Shown here: positions 53,569 to 63,372 of the stretch, in pieces
How positions within the stretch are numbered: position 1 is the first letter of the stretch
How the letters are laid out: the number at the start of each line of letters is the position of its first letter
Assembly (NCBI RefSeq): GCF_029203285.1
Contig: NZ_CP115669.1
Coordinates: forward strand, 5,890,001-5,954,000
Source: Pseudomonas sp. PSE14
GTDB lineage: Bacteria; Pseudomonadota; Gammaproteobacteria; Pseudomonadales; Pseudomonadaceae
DNA length: 64,000 nucleotides
Direction: 5' to 3'
Program-made: the position numbers and the translations under genes
Notes under the pieces: generated by a model
The model's input: only the letters and a program-made list of their open reading frames with translations
Told to the model about the DNA's origin: nothing
The model's database searches: none

Positions 53569-54123
53569 TTACAGGGCCAGGCGGCGAATCACCTGGCAGG
53601 CGTCGTCCGGATCGGGTTGGGCGCGGAAGCCCAGCTCGCGGGCCATGTCGCGCATGTCGCGATCCATCGATGAGTCGATCGAATACATCTGGTGGAAGCC
53701 GTTGCGCTTGGCCACATCGATCAGGTGGCGCATCAATGCGAGGCCAAGGCCCAGTTGCTTGAAGTCGTCGGCAACGGTCACCGCGCATTCACACTGTTGG
53801 TTATCCACAGCCGCGTACCGGCTGATGCCGACTTCACGCAGTTCACCATCCACATGGGTCAAGGCAATGAAAGCCATGGTCGTCTGGTAGTCCACGTCCA
53901 TCAGTTGATCGAGCAGCTTGTCGTCGATCTTCACTTCGCCGTGGAAGCGGAATTTGCGGGTCATGGGAGACAGGCGCTCGAGGAACAGGCGCTCGCGCTC
54001 ACGGTCTTCCGAACGCAGCGGGCGGATCAGCACATGGCTGCCGTCGTCGAGGGTTTCTATCCAGTGATCGGTACCTACAGCCGCGAGGGCTGCAAGCTCC
54101 GCAGGGTTGCTGTGGGTCATCAT
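53569..54123 (-). CDS. GNAT-family N-acetyltransferase
   Basis: Acetyltransferase of 184 residues. It has beta strands ahead of the acetyl-CoA loop at LGLALMRHLIDVAKRNGFHQ (about 134-153), preceded by ISRYAAVDNQQCECAVTVAD. The N-terminal IETLDDGSHVLIRPLRSEDR is typical of the group found in Acs-associated and stand-alone GNATs. Substrate unknown; it may modify an enzyme or small molecule. Single gene between the peptidase and the MFS symporter. Confidence 0.86.
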   Translation of the reverse strand: MMTHSNPAELAALAAVGTDHWIETLDDGSHVLIRPLRSEDRERERLFLERLSPMTRKFRFHGEVKIDDKLLDQLMDVDYQTTMAFIALTHVDGELREVGISRYAAVDNQQCECAVTVADDFKQLGLGLALMRHLIDVAKRNGFHQMYSIDSSMDRDMRDMARELGFRAQPDPDDACQVIRRLAL

Positions 54124-54246
54124 GACGCGGTCTCCGCTGGCGAAGAGGGATTGGGATGACCCTATCCTTCTCCCTCCGCGCCCGGACGAGCCTGACTTGA
54201 ATCAAGCCCGTCCGGATCAGCCGTGAGGCAGAACGCCGCAGCGGCG

Positions 54247-55539
54247 TCAGTTGCCGACGGCCGCCAGTGAGCCTTCCCGCACGCGGGCGCCCTTGCGGAA
54301 CAGCACCAGGGTGGCGAGCAGGCCGAGCGTCGCCGCACCGCTGAGCCAGAGACCCGGCGCCGCCTGGTTGTCCAGGGTGTGGATAAGCCAGGTGCAGATG
54401 GCCGGGGTGAAGCCGCCGAAGGTGGCGGTGGCCAGGCTGTAGGCCAGGGAGAAACCGGTGGTGCGCACGTCCGCCGGCATCACCTCGGTGAGCGCCACCA
54501 CCATGGCGCCGTTGTAGCTGCCGTAGAGGAAGGACAGCCACAGCTCCACCTCCAGCAGGCGCGAGAAACTCGGATTGGCCACCAGCCAGGACAGCATCGG
54601 ATAAGCCGTGACCAGCGCCAGCACACTGGCCGCCAGCAGCAAGGGCTTGCGGCCGATGCGGTCGGACAGCGCGCCCATCACCGGCAGCCAGATGAAGTTG
54701 GACAGGCCTACGCACATGGTCACCAGCAGACTGTCGAAGTCCGACAGATGCAGCTCGTTCTTGCCGAAGGTCGGGGTGTAGGCGGTGATCAGGTAGAAAG
54801 ACACGGTGGTCATCACCACCATGGCGGTGCCGGCCAGCACCAGGCCGAAGTTCTGGCCGATGGAGCGCAGTACTTCGGAGAGGCTCGGATGGTGCTTGCG
54901 CTTCTGGAACTCGGGGGTCTCCTCCAGGGAGCGGCGGATGATGAACAACGCCGGGACGATCAGGCAGCCAACGAAGAACGGTACGCGCCAGCCCCATTCG
55001 CCCATGTCCTGCGGGCTCAGCCAGTGGTTGAGCAGTACCCCGAGCAGGCCTGCGAACACCACGGCGACCTGCTGGCTGGCCGACTGCCAACTGACAAAGA
55101 AGCCGCGTTTGCCCGGCGTGGCGATTTCCGCCAGATACACCGAGACCCCGCCCAGTTCGACGCCGGCGGAAAAGCCCTGCAGCAGGCGGCCCAGCAGCAC
55201 TAGCAACGGCGCCGCGGCCCCCAGGGTTGCATAGCCGGGCACGAAGGCGATCAGCAGCGTACCCATGGCCATCAGGCCGAGGGTGATGATCAGGCCCTGG
55301 CGGCGGCCGTGACGATCGATGTAGGCGCCGAGGAAGATGGCGCCCAGCGGCCGCATCAGGAAGCCGGCACCAAAGGTCGCCAGCGAAAGCATCAGGGAGG
55401 CGAAGGGGTCGTCGCCGGGGAAGAAGGTCTTGGCGATGGCGGTGGCATAGAAGCCATACACCATGAAGTCGTACATCTCGAGAAAGTTGCCGCTTACTAC
55501 ACGGAAGACGGCTTTGGCTTTGGCATTGTTCGAGGCCAT
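54247..55539 (-). CDS. MFS metabolite:H+ symporter (citrate/tricarballylate-type)
   Basis: Twelve-TM transporter of 430 residues of the MHS subfamily: [20 protein letters not shown] at TM1, the MFS loop motif [40 protein letters not shown] (TM4-5), [20 protein letters not shown] in the central loop and [20 protein letters not shown]. It is related to tricarballylate, citrate and shikimate/ketoglutarate symporters. [11 protein letters not shown] is preferred over an upstream start that adds unconserved residues. Substrate unproven; a tricarboxylate fits the nearby CitMHS gene. Confidence 0.88.
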   Translation of the reverse strand: MASNNAKAKAVFRVVSGNFLEMYDFMVYGFYATAIAKTFFPGDDPFASLMLSLATFGAGFLMRPLGAIFLGAYIDRHGRRQGLIITLGLMAMGTLLIAFVPGYATLGAAAPLLVLLGRLLQGFSAGVELGGVSVYLAEIATPGKRGFFVSWQSASQQVAVVFAGLLGVLLNHWLSPQDMGEWGWRVPFFVGCLIVPALFIIRRSLEETPEFQKRKHHPSLSEVLRSIGQNFGLVLAGTAMVVMTTVSFYLITAYTPTFGKNELHLSDFDSLLVTMCVGLSNFIWLPVMGALSDRIGRKPLLLAASVLALVTAYPMLSWLVANPSFSRLLEVELWLSFLYGSYNGAMVVALTEVMPADVRTTGFSLAYSLATATFGGFTPAICTWLIHTLDNQAAPGLWLSGAATLGLLATLVLFRKGARVREGSLAAVGN

Positions 55540-55797
55540 AAGGGCATCACTCAGGCTGACACACGGGGGATCTCCACAAAGGAAATCGACGGTCATCGTC
55601 CGGGCGCCAGGCAGGCAGCGATCCGATGACTTATTTGTAACCCTATGTGTATAACCAGCCAGAAGACAATCTAAAAATGGCTGAAAGGCCCGAATTTACT
55701 GGCCTTGAAAGCTTTGTGAAAGCTTCGCGACATCTCGTCGGAAATCTTCTGGATATCGCGCAATTGCTTGACAGGATTTCGAGAGAAAACTTTTAGC

Positions 55798-55829
55798 AGG
55801 TGGCCGACCACCGGTGTGGCCGGCCACCT
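55798..55829 (-). terminator. Terminator of the CsgG-DUF4810-DUF799 operon
   Basis: AGGTGGCCG and CGGCCACCT form a perfect 9-bp stem (14-nt loop) immediately after the DUF799 stop; on the minus strand a TGCTAAAAGTTTT run follows. Confidence 0.7.
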
Positions 55830-55833
55830 CCAG

Positions 55834-56490
55834 TCAGTCGGTACCGTACTTGGGCGAGCGTGGACCGTACAGCAGCCCCCCGTTGCGTCCGGCGGACAAC
55901 AGGCGGGCACCGGTGATGCCGGCTACCGGGTAGCTGGCGTCGTCCTGGGCGCTGGAGATGATCTGCTTCACCGCGGCGCTGATCAGCATGCCGACCAGGC
56001 CGCCGCTGTTCTGGCTGCCCTCCTCGCTGGAAGCGGTGGCGGTACCGGTCCAGAGGGTGGTTCCGGAACGCAGGTCGACCAGGCGGGCGCTCGCGGTGAC
56101 GATGCTTGCGCTGCTCAGCACCATGTAGCTGGTGCCGTACTCGGTGACGGTGACGTAGAGCGCGGCATCGGCGCCGAAGATTTCGCGCAGCTTGCCGGCG
56201 GGCAACTGGTGGATGTCAGCGGGAGTGCTCACGCCGTTCTGGCGGAAGGTTTCATCCACAAGGGCCACCGGCAGCACGTAGTAACCCGCCTCGGCCAGCG
56301 GGTAGGTGATCTGCGAAAGCATGCCATAGGAAGCCTTCACGTCCGGCGACTCGTTGAGCGGCGGCAGCACCAGGATCGACTTCGGGCGGCTCTGCTTGAA
56401 GGCGGAGTAGTCCACGGTCTTCTGCGGTGCACAACCCGCGAGCAGGGCCAGGGCGAACAGACCGGCGAGAACCTTGATCGCATGCTTCAT
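55834..56490 (-). CDS. DUF799 / GNA1162-family lipoprotein
   Basis: Outer-membrane-type lipoprotein of 218 residues with signal MKHAIKVLAGLFALALLAGC (lipobox LAGC) and family segments YSAFKQSRPKSILVLPPLNE, MLSQITYPLAEAGYYVLPVA, FGADAALYVTVTEYGTSYMV and ARLVDLRSGTTLWTGTATAS. It is the last gene of a three-lipoprotein operon (CsgG-like, DUF4810, DUF799) also known from Neisseria and other gammaproteobacteria, whose products are thought to form an envelope assembly. Function unknown. It starts 1 bp after the DUF4810 stop. Confidence 0.88.
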   Translation of the reverse strand: MKHAIKVLAGLFALALLAGCAPQKTVDYSAFKQSRPKSILVLPPLNESPDVKASYGMLSQITYPLAEAGYYVLPVALVDETFRQNGVSTPADIHQLPAGKLREIFGADAALYVTVTEYGTSYMVLSSASIVTASARLVDLRSGTTLWTGTATASSEEGSQNSGGLVGMLISAAVKQIISSAQDDASYPVAGITGARLLSAGRNGGLLYGPRSPKYGTD

Positions 56491-56491
56491 C

Positions 56492-56857
56492 TCACTTGCC
56501 TCCCCGGGCGTTCTTCATCAGGAAATCCATGTAGGTCGCCGACTCGGGGAACAGCGCCTTCTCCGTCTGGAACTGCTGCATCATCTGATCGTCCTTGCCC
56601 AGGCTGAGGTAGAGCAGGCCGAGCTGGGCGTGATAGCCCGGCGGAACGGCGCCGTTGTCAGCCTTGATCTTCTGCAGGTCGCGCTCCAGCGCCTCCAGCT
56701 GCGCCTCCTTCGACTCGCCGGTGAGGTATTCGTGGACCTGCGGCTGGTAGCTTTCCCACTGGTACAGCGGCTTTTGCGTCTGGCAGCCGGCCAGCAGCAG
56801 CGCCGCGAACAGGCCCAGGCCACGCAGCACACGCGATGTGCTCATCACTTCCGTCAT
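56492..56857 (-). CDS. DUF4810 lipoprotein
   Basis: Lipoprotein of 121 residues: signal VLRGLGLFAALLLAGC, then YQWESYQPQVHEYLTGESKE, EALERDLQKIKADNGAVPPG and HAQLGLLYLSLGKDDQMMQQ, a helical TPR-like region. Middle gene of the CsgG/DUF4810/DUF799 operon; 28-bp gap after the CsgG gene. AAGGAG lies before the first ATG; a second ATG four codons on is possible. Confidence 0.87.
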   Translation of the reverse strand: MTEVMSTSRVLRGLGLFAALLLAGCQTQKPLYQWESYQPQVHEYLTGESKEAQLEALERDLQKIKADNGAVPPGYHAQLGLLYLSLGKDDQMMQQFQTEKALFPESATYMDFLMKNARGGK

Positions 56858-56885
56858 CTTTGCATTGCTCCTTGCAGTTCAGGAT

Positions 56886-57569
56886 TCAGTGTTTGCTGGG
56901 CGTCCAGGCTCCGCTTTCCACCGCGCTGACCAGGCGGTTGACCGCCTCGCGCATGGCCAGGTCGAGTACCTTGCCGTTGAGGGTGGAGTCGTAACTCGCG
57001 GTGCCACCGAAACCGATGATTTCGCGGTTGGAGAGCGCGTACTCGCCGGCGCCCTGGCTGGAATACACCACCTCGGAAGTCGAGATATCGACGATGTTCA
57101 GCGCGACCTTGGCGTACGCCACCTGGGTCTTTCCGCGGCCGAGGATGCCGAACAGCTGGCGATCGCCGACTTCCTTGCGGCCGAATTCAGTGACGTCACC
57201 CGTGACCACGTAATCGGCGCCCTTCAGGCGTTGGGCCTGGCCCTTGATGGCGGCTTCCTGCTGGATCTCGCTCATGTTGTCGCGGTCCAGCACGTTGAAG
57301 CGGTTGGTCTGCTGCAGGTGAGTGATGAGGATGGTCTTGGCCTGGCCGCCAAGGCGATCGACGCCATCGGAGAACACACCGCGCATGTAGCTGGAGCGGT
57401 TGTCGAACTTGCCGACGGCGATCGGCGCGCGCGGGCCGGAATAGGGACGGCTGACGCTTTCCACCTGTTCCACCGGCATGGCGCGGGAGCTTTCCGTGGC
57501 GCACCCGCCGGACAGCAGGGCGCCGGAAATCGCCAGGCCCAGCATGGATGCCTGAAGCAGTTTGTTCAT
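56886..57569 (-). CDS. CsgG-family lipoprotein
   Basis: Lipoprotein of 227 residues with signal LLQASMLGLAISGALLSGGC (lipobox SGGC) and a CsgG-like domain: GPRAPIAVGKFDNRSSYMRG, ILITHLQQTNRFNVLDRDNM, GADYVVTGDVTEFGRKEVGD and AKVALNIVDISTSEVVYSSQ. CsgG proteins form oligomeric outer-membrane secretion channels for curli, but no curli genes are here; the operon partners DUF4810 and DUF799 point to a separate envelope complex. First gene of that operon. Confidence 0.88.
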   Translation of the reverse strand: MNKLLQASMLGLAISGALLSGGCATESSRAMPVEQVESVSRPYSGPRAPIAVGKFDNRSSYMRGVFSDGVDRLGGQAKTILITHLQQTNRFNVLDRDNMSEIQQEAAIKGQAQRLKGADYVVTGDVTEFGRKEVGDRQLFGILGRGKTQVAYAKVALNIVDISTSEVVYSSQGAGEYALSNREIIGFGGTASYDSTLNGKVLDLAMREAVNRLVSAVESGAWTPSKH

Positions 57570-57893
57570 GAGGGATTCCCCTGTTCGGTCAATTGGACGA
57601 ATTGAATCCGTGCCAGAACCGGCGGGTATGACCAGGGAATCGATCAGGGGCGGTCCCCGCCTGGCGTCTCCGCGCAGCGGCGGGACGATTCGGGGAACGA
57701 ACGATCACACAGGGGAAATGAAGACAGCCTGGCATCCTGTTGCCACGTGCACCGCATCCCTTCGGTCTTCCAGCGGCCCTGGTCGAAAACGCTGTGATAC
57801 CAGAGTCACGCGGCGATGATACGGCAATGTGCCATCAATGACAAAAAGCAGGCGTCATATTTCCTGGCAGCATGGCTGCGTCCGGAAGTCGCA
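57570..57893. other. 324-bp intergenic region
   Basis: Gap holding the CsgG-operon promoter region and the 3' end of the SpmAB gene. No recognised repeat, RNA or conserved site. AT-rich patches near 57790-57870 could contain promoter elements. Confidence 0.4.
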
Positions 57894-59123
57894 TCAGGCG
57901 AAGAACCAGTAGCACACACCAATGGACGCCAGCACCCCGGCGAGGTCCGCCGCCAGCGCGCAGCCCACGGCATGACGGGCACGCTGGATACCTACGGCGC
58001 CGAAGTAGACGGCCAGCACGTAGAAGGTGGTTTCGGTACTGCCCTGCACGGTGGCGGCCACCAGCGCGGGGAAGCTATCCACGCCGTGAGACTGCATGGT
58101 TTCCAGCAGCATGGCCCGTGCCGCGCTGCCGGAGAACGGCTTGACCAGCGCAGTGGGCAGCGCGTCGACGAAGCGGGTGTCCCACCCAAGGCCTTCGACT
58201 GCCCAACGGATGCCGTCCAGGGCCATTTCCAGCGCGCCGGACGCCCGCAGCACGCCGACTGCGCAAAGCATCGCCACCAGGTAGGGCAGCAGGCTCTTGG
58301 CGACGTCGAAGCCTTCCTTCGCGCCTTCGACGAAGGCTTCGTACACCGGCACCTTCTTCAGCCAGCCGACGACGAGGAACAGCATGATGATGCCGAACAG
58401 GGTCACGTTGCCCAGCAATGAGGACAGCTGCGCCAGCGCGGTGGCGGACAGGCCGGCGAGCAAGGCCATGAAGGCGCCCAGCGCCAGCGCGCCCGGGATC
58501 AGGTAGGCCAACACCACCGGGTCCCACAGGCGCAGGCGCTGCATCAGCGACACGCTCAGCAGGCCTACCAGCGTGGAGGCGCTGGTGGCCAGGAGGATCG
58601 GCAGGAACACCAGGGTCGGGTCGGCGGCGCCCTGCTGGGCGCGGTACATGAAGATGGTCACTGGCAGCAGGGTCAGCGAGGATGCGTTGAGCACCAGGAA
58701 GAGGATCTGCGCATTGCTCGCGGTGGTGCTGCTCGGGTTCAGTTCCTGCAGCGCTTTCATGGCCTTCAAGCCGATGGGCGTGGCGGCGTTGTCCAGGCCC
58801 AGGCCGTTGGCGGCGAAGTTCAGGGTGATCAGGCCGATGGCCGGGTGGCCGGCGGGCACTTCCGGCATCAGACGCCGGAACAGCGGGCCAAGCAGGACTG
58901 CCAGTTTCTCCACCAGGCCGGCCTTCTCGGCGATGCGCAGGAAGCCGAGCCAGAGGGTCAGGGTGCCGAACAGCAACACCATCACGTCCACCGACAGCTT
59001 GGCCATGGCGAACAGGCTTTCCACCATGGCGGCAAAGACGGTCGCCTCGCCTCCGAGCAGCCAGCGGGAAAGCGCGGTAACCGCCGCGACGATGAAAAAG
59101 CCCAGCCACAGGCCGTTGAGCAT
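57894..59123 (-). CDS. Fused SpmA-SpmB (nucleoside-recognition domain) membrane protein
   Basis: Integral membrane protein of 409 residues combining SpmA-like (LITLNFAANGLGLDNAATPI, with the family core LGLDNAATPIGLKAM near 105) and SpmB-like (LLPYLVAMLCAVGVLRASGA; AATVQGSTETTFYVLAVYFG) halves, each with gate-domain helices. In Bacillus the two are separate spore-maturation genes; in Gram-negatives fused forms are common and their role is unknown. MLNGLWLGFF is the start. Single gene, followed by a terminator on the upstream side belonging to its neighbour. Confidence 0.87.
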   Translation of the reverse strand: MLNGLWLGFFIVAAVTALSRWLLGGEATVFAAMVESLFAMAKLSVDVMVLLFGTLTLWLGFLRIAEKAGLVEKLAVLLGPLFRRLMPEVPAGHPAIGLITLNFAANGLGLDNAATPIGLKAMKALQELNPSSTTASNAQILFLVLNASSLTLLPVTIFMYRAQQGAADPTLVFLPILLATSASTLVGLLSVSLMQRLRLWDPVVLAYLIPGALALGAFMALLAGLSATALAQLSSLLGNVTLFGIIMLFLVVGWLKKVPVYEAFVEGAKEGFDVAKSLLPYLVAMLCAVGVLRASGALEMALDGIRWAVEGLGWDTRFVDALPTALVKPFSGSAARAMLLETMQSHGVDSFPALVAATVQGSTETTFYVLAVYFGAVGIQRARHAVGCALAADLAGVLASIGVCYWFFA

Positions 59124-59187
59124 GGAGAGTCCCCCTTGGAATGGCCCGGATGATAGCGGCACGGGCACACCCGGCGCCAGAAATGAC

Positions 59188-59213
59188 AAGGCCCCGGACA
59201 ATGCCGGGGCCTT
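59188..59213. terminator. Rho-independent-type hairpin between gltP-like and spmAB
   Basis: AAGGCCCCGG-ACAATG-CCGGGGCCTT: a perfect 10-bp stem with flanking A/T on both sides, 55 bp past the symporter stop on the minus strand; it should insulate the spmAB gene from it. Confidence 0.75.
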
Positions 59214-59222
59214 GGGAGTATC

Positions 59223-59254
59223 GGCGTACAACCACGAAGGGTTGTACGCCCTAC
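59223..59254. repeat. GTAGGGCG-type extragenic hairpin
   Basis: GGCGTACAACC pairs with GGTTGTACGCC (11 bp, 6-nt loop), followed by CTAC. Same hairpin as at 15899-15924. Confidence 0.82.
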
Positions 59255-59268
59255 GTAGGCCATCGCCT

Positions 59269-60603
<1,335 letters not shown>

Positions 60604-61256
60604 AGTGAGTCACCCTTGATTCTTGTGGAAGTCGGGGTTCCGCTTGGCCATCGGGGTGCCGACGGCAAGCGAAAAAGGGGCGCATGATTCCTATGCCCCA
60701 CGCCCTCGTCTAATGCCGGAGGCGCCTACCCTATGCACAATCGGCATAGGAAAAAGCACTTGAAACCTTGGTTCCAGGTCTTTCGGCCCTTGATTTATTG
60801 CATGAACCAGGTTCCTCAACGCCTGTCACGCAGCGGTCTGCAAAGCCGGCTAGGCTTGTTTGCATTCATGCCGTCAATGGCGCGAGTTGAACGGATGAGC
60901 CGTCCGGAATCGAGACACCCGGTGTTCCAGTTACCGGATGTACGGTCACATCGAAGGACCGTCACGGAAGGCCATGGCCAAGGAATGAGGCCATTGGACC
61001 GCAGGGCTGGCAGGATCGCGGGCGCTGTGGATAAGTCGCCGGAATCCGCTCTTCGTTGCTGCGGTGCTGGTTTATAGAGCTGAATCAGCCGACGGGAATC
61101 GGCGAGGCATTGTAGGACGCTTCCCGGTCACATCGGATTGATCGGTATCAGTAAGTTCGTGCTGGTTCGAAGCGGAGCGCGGCTACTCTTCGCCGCCGCA
61201 AGCATGCCAGCCAAGTCTGTGAACGACGCGGTGAACCTTCAGATACAGGACTCTCT
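60604..61256. other. 653-bp intergenic region
   Basis: Divergent gap between the symporter and the DUF3313 lipoprotein genes. It contains the palindrome at 60730 and one DnaA box (TGTGGATAA at 61026). A 114-codon frame (60733-61077) has no family match, no clear ribosome-binding site and is rich in Arg, so I do not call it. Nothing else was seen. Confidence 0.5.
60730..60750. promoter_or_regulatory. Palindrome CCTATGC-N7-GCATAGG, putative operator
   Basis: Perfect 7-bp arms, with a further CCTATG half-site at about 60690, upstream of the symporter gene on its promoter side. Regulator not identified; a FIS- or LysR-type activator of dicarboxylate uptake is possible. Confidence 0.5.
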
Positions 61257-61916
61257 ATGACGCGACTCTCGGTAGTACCCACCCTGCTGTTGGCCGGCGC
61301 CCTGGCACTGGCCGGTTGTTCCAGCCAGAAGCCGGATGCCTCGCAGTATTCCGGCTTCCTCGACGACTACTCCCAGCTCAAACCCGCGACCTCGCCCAGC
61401 GGACAACCAGTGCTGCGCTGGGTGGACCCGAATCTGAAACTGAGCAACTACAGCTCGGTGCTGGTGGAGCGGCCGGTGTACTTCCCGCAGCCCAAGCCAA
61501 CTGAGAACGTCGACCAGACGACTCTGAACGCCATTCCCGACTACCTGAAGCAGCAGATCGAGCGGCAGCTGAGCAGCCGTTACCGAGTGGTGCAGCAGGC
61601 CGACCGCGACACCCTGGTGCTGAAGACCGCGATCACCGGCGTGAACGTTTCCACCGAAGGGCTGCACGCCTACGAAGTGATCCCGATCGCCCTGGTGGTC
61701 GCGGCCACCACCACCGCCATCGGCACGCGGGACCAGGCAACCGAGGTCTATGTGGAGATGGAAGCGCTGGACGGCGCCACCAGCAAGCCGGTGGCCAAGG
61801 TGGTGCGCAAAGGCGCTGGCGAGGCGCTGGAGAACTCCAGCACGCAGCTGACGCTCAACGACCTGAAACCCGTGCTCGACGGCTGGGCGCGCGACGCCGC
61901 CAACTTCAAGCCGTAA
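61257..61916 (+). CDS. DUF3313 lipoprotein
   Basis: Lipoprotein of 219 residues with signal RLSVVPTLLLAGALALAGCS (lipobox LAGC) and DUF3313 segments YSGFLDDYSQLKPATSPSGQ, LRWVDPNLKLSNYSSVLVER, DYLKQQIERQLSSRYRVVQQ and EVYVEMEALDGATSKPVAKV. The family is widespread in Gram-negative envelopes and uncharacterised. Single gene. Confidence 0.88.
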   Translation: MTRLSVVPTLLLAGALALAGCSSQKPDASQYSGFLDDYSQLKPATSPSGQPVLRWVDPNLKLSNYSSVLVERPVYFPQPKPTENVDQTTLNAIPDYLKQQIERQLSSRYRVVQQADRDTLVLKTAITGVNVSTEGLHAYEVIPIALVVAATTTAIGTRDQATEVYVEMEALDGATSKPVAKVVRKGAGEALENSSTQLTLNDLKPVLDGWARDAANFKP

Positions 61917-62103
61917 CCGGTCCGGCTCCGCGGAACCGAGGTGAGGACGATGTCTCCTCCCCACTCCGGCTCCGCCGCAGCCTTTTACCCTGACCTGGTC
62001 CGCCGTTGCGGAGGTACCCCCTGTACCCCAGAGTCGCTCAGGGCCTGAATCACCCCGAACATCCCGGCCCCCTGGTCATGCGCAGGCCGTCGGCCACGCG
62101 CAA

Positions 62104-62577
62104 TCAGAACCAGCTCGGATCACTCCTGAGCTCCTCATCCAGAATGCTTTTCACCGCGTCATCGGGTTTGCCCAGCCAGCGCAGGCGGGCGTGCCGGCTC
62201 GGCGCCTGGTCCGGCGGCAACCCTTCGGGCACGGTCACGTAGAGGGCATAGGCCTTCTGTTTATCCCAGGTGAAGGCGACATAGAGCCGGTGCCTGGTGC
62301 AGTCGTAGGCCTCGCACAGTTCGCCTACCAGGTACTTGCCGCCCGGCTGGTCGACCGAGTGCATCGGCATCGAGGTGCCGGTGAGATTCGTTACCCAGCC
62401 GGGCAACTGATCTTCGTTGCGCACCACGGAGTGCCAGGTCTGCCGGTACTGTTGATCGGAAGCCATCAGTTGGTCGACCCGCTGCCCGGTGATCCTGTCC
62501 GGCCCCAACGCCAGGGCCTGGGCCCCGACGCCGGCCAGCAGCAGGAGACCGATCAGCAGCTTGTGGATGAAATCCAT
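62104..62577 (-). CDS. Ivy-family lysozyme inhibitor
   Basis: Periplasmic protein of 157 residues with signal HKLLIGLLLLAGVGAQALA and the inhibitor of vertebrate lysozyme fold; the cysteine-closed loop GELCEAYDCTRHRLYVAFTW (near 87-106) corresponds to the CKPHDC loop that plugs the lysozyme active site in Ivy. The loop composition differs (EAYD for KPHD), so inhibition of C-type lysozyme should be tested. Role: protection against host or self lytic enzymes. MDFIHKLL is preferred; an ATG five codons upstream exists. Confidence 0.8.
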   Translation of the reverse strand: MDFIHKLLIGLLLLAGVGAQALALGPDRITGQRVDQLMASDQQYRQTWHSVVRNEDQLPGWVTNLTGTSMPMHSVDQPGGKYLVGELCEAYDCTRHRLYVAFTWDKQKAYALYVTVPEGLPPDQAPSRHARLRWLGKPDDAVKSILDEELRSDPSWF

Positions 62578-62608
62578 CACCGTGCTCGTCATCAGTATAG
62601 AAATGGCG

Positions 62609-62770
62609 TCAGCCTCGCCAGCGCCCGACGATGAACGACGCGACGAACAGCACCAGGAACAGTACGAACAGGATCTTGGCAATGCTGGTCGCAGCGCCCG
62701 CAATTCCGCCGAAACCAAGCACGCCGGCGATGATGGCGATGATCAGGAATGTCAGAGCCCAACTGAGCAT
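62609..62770 (-). CDS. DUF1328 small membrane protein (YtjA-like)
   Basis: Protein of 53 residues with two hydrophobic helices ([40 protein letters not shown]) joined by the family motif [12 protein letters not shown], ending GRWRG. DUF1328 proteins are small, stress-induced membrane proteins of unknown role. A GAGAAATCCC ribosome-binding region precedes the ATG. Same strand as the Ivy gene, 31 bp upstream of it. Confidence 0.9.
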   Translation of the reverse strand: MLSWALTFLIIAIIAGVLGFGGIAGAATSIAKILFVLFLVLFVASFIVGRWRG

Positions 62771-62867
62771 GGGATTTCTCCTCTATCTCGTGGTCGATTC
62801 GGCGCCGCTGCCGGAGTAGCCGCGTGGATGACCCCGCTCCCGAGGTTCAGGCCAGCCGGCCGTGGAT

Positions 62868-63134
62868 TCAGAACACCCACCCCCCGCGACGCGGGGATGC
62901 CGCCTGCGACTCCTGGGGTTTCGCGCTCCACTGCCGGTCGAAGTTATCCCTGGCCGGAAGGGGCTGTGGATAACGCGGGGCAGCCGGTAGCACGCTATAA
63001 GCGCTGGGGATAAATACGCGGGGATAGCCCGAGAGTGGCGACATCAGTTGCGTCTGGTGGATCAGCAAAAGCAGCAGGGCGATGGCCAGCAGGACCCGGC
63101 TCCAGACATCGACACGTGTTTCGTGGCTATTCAT
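62868..63134 (-). CDS. Small protein with one membrane segment
   Basis: Protein of 88 residues starting MNSHETRVDVWSRVLLAI, with one hydrophobic helix (LLAIALLLLLIHQTQLM, about 15-31) and a Pro/Arg-rich periplasmic tail (PSAYSVLPAAPRYPQPLPAR; SPRRGGWVF). No family recognised. Found between the stress-type genes, so a membrane stress role is a guess. Start chosen at MNSHET; the upstream extension is Arg-rich and unlike a signal. Confidence 0.55.
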   Translation of the reverse strand: MNSHETRVDVWSRVLLAIALLLLLIHQTQLMSPLSGYPRVFIPSAYSVLPAAPRYPQPLPARDNFDRQWSAKPQESQAASPRRGGWVF

Positions 63135-63372
63135 CCCGACTCTCCTGGCCGTTGCGAGCCTCCTTGCCATTGCCGGCCGCATGATCTGATTTCCTTGGGA
63201 GTCTGCACGCCACATGCCAGGCTGTTGCTGTCTTTTTTATCCTTTTAAAACAATGCGTTGGGTCACTTAAGCAGGACTTTTCCGCCCGCATCCTGCACGA
63301 TTGCCAGGCTTTCACCATGCATTTTGCAACCGCCCGGTGAAGGCCTGGCTGCGATCACTCATCGGGTACGGC

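Noticed and set aside
55671-55910. Two opposing short frames (39 codons plus, 79 codons minus) after the MFS gene
   Set aside because: Neither has a convincing ribosome-binding site or family; the minus frame runs through the terminator hairpin. A small gene here cannot be excluded.
60733-61077. A 114-codon plus-strand frame in the symporter-DUF3313 gap
   Set aside because: Arg/Ser-rich, no family, no clear start signals, and it overlaps the palindrome region.
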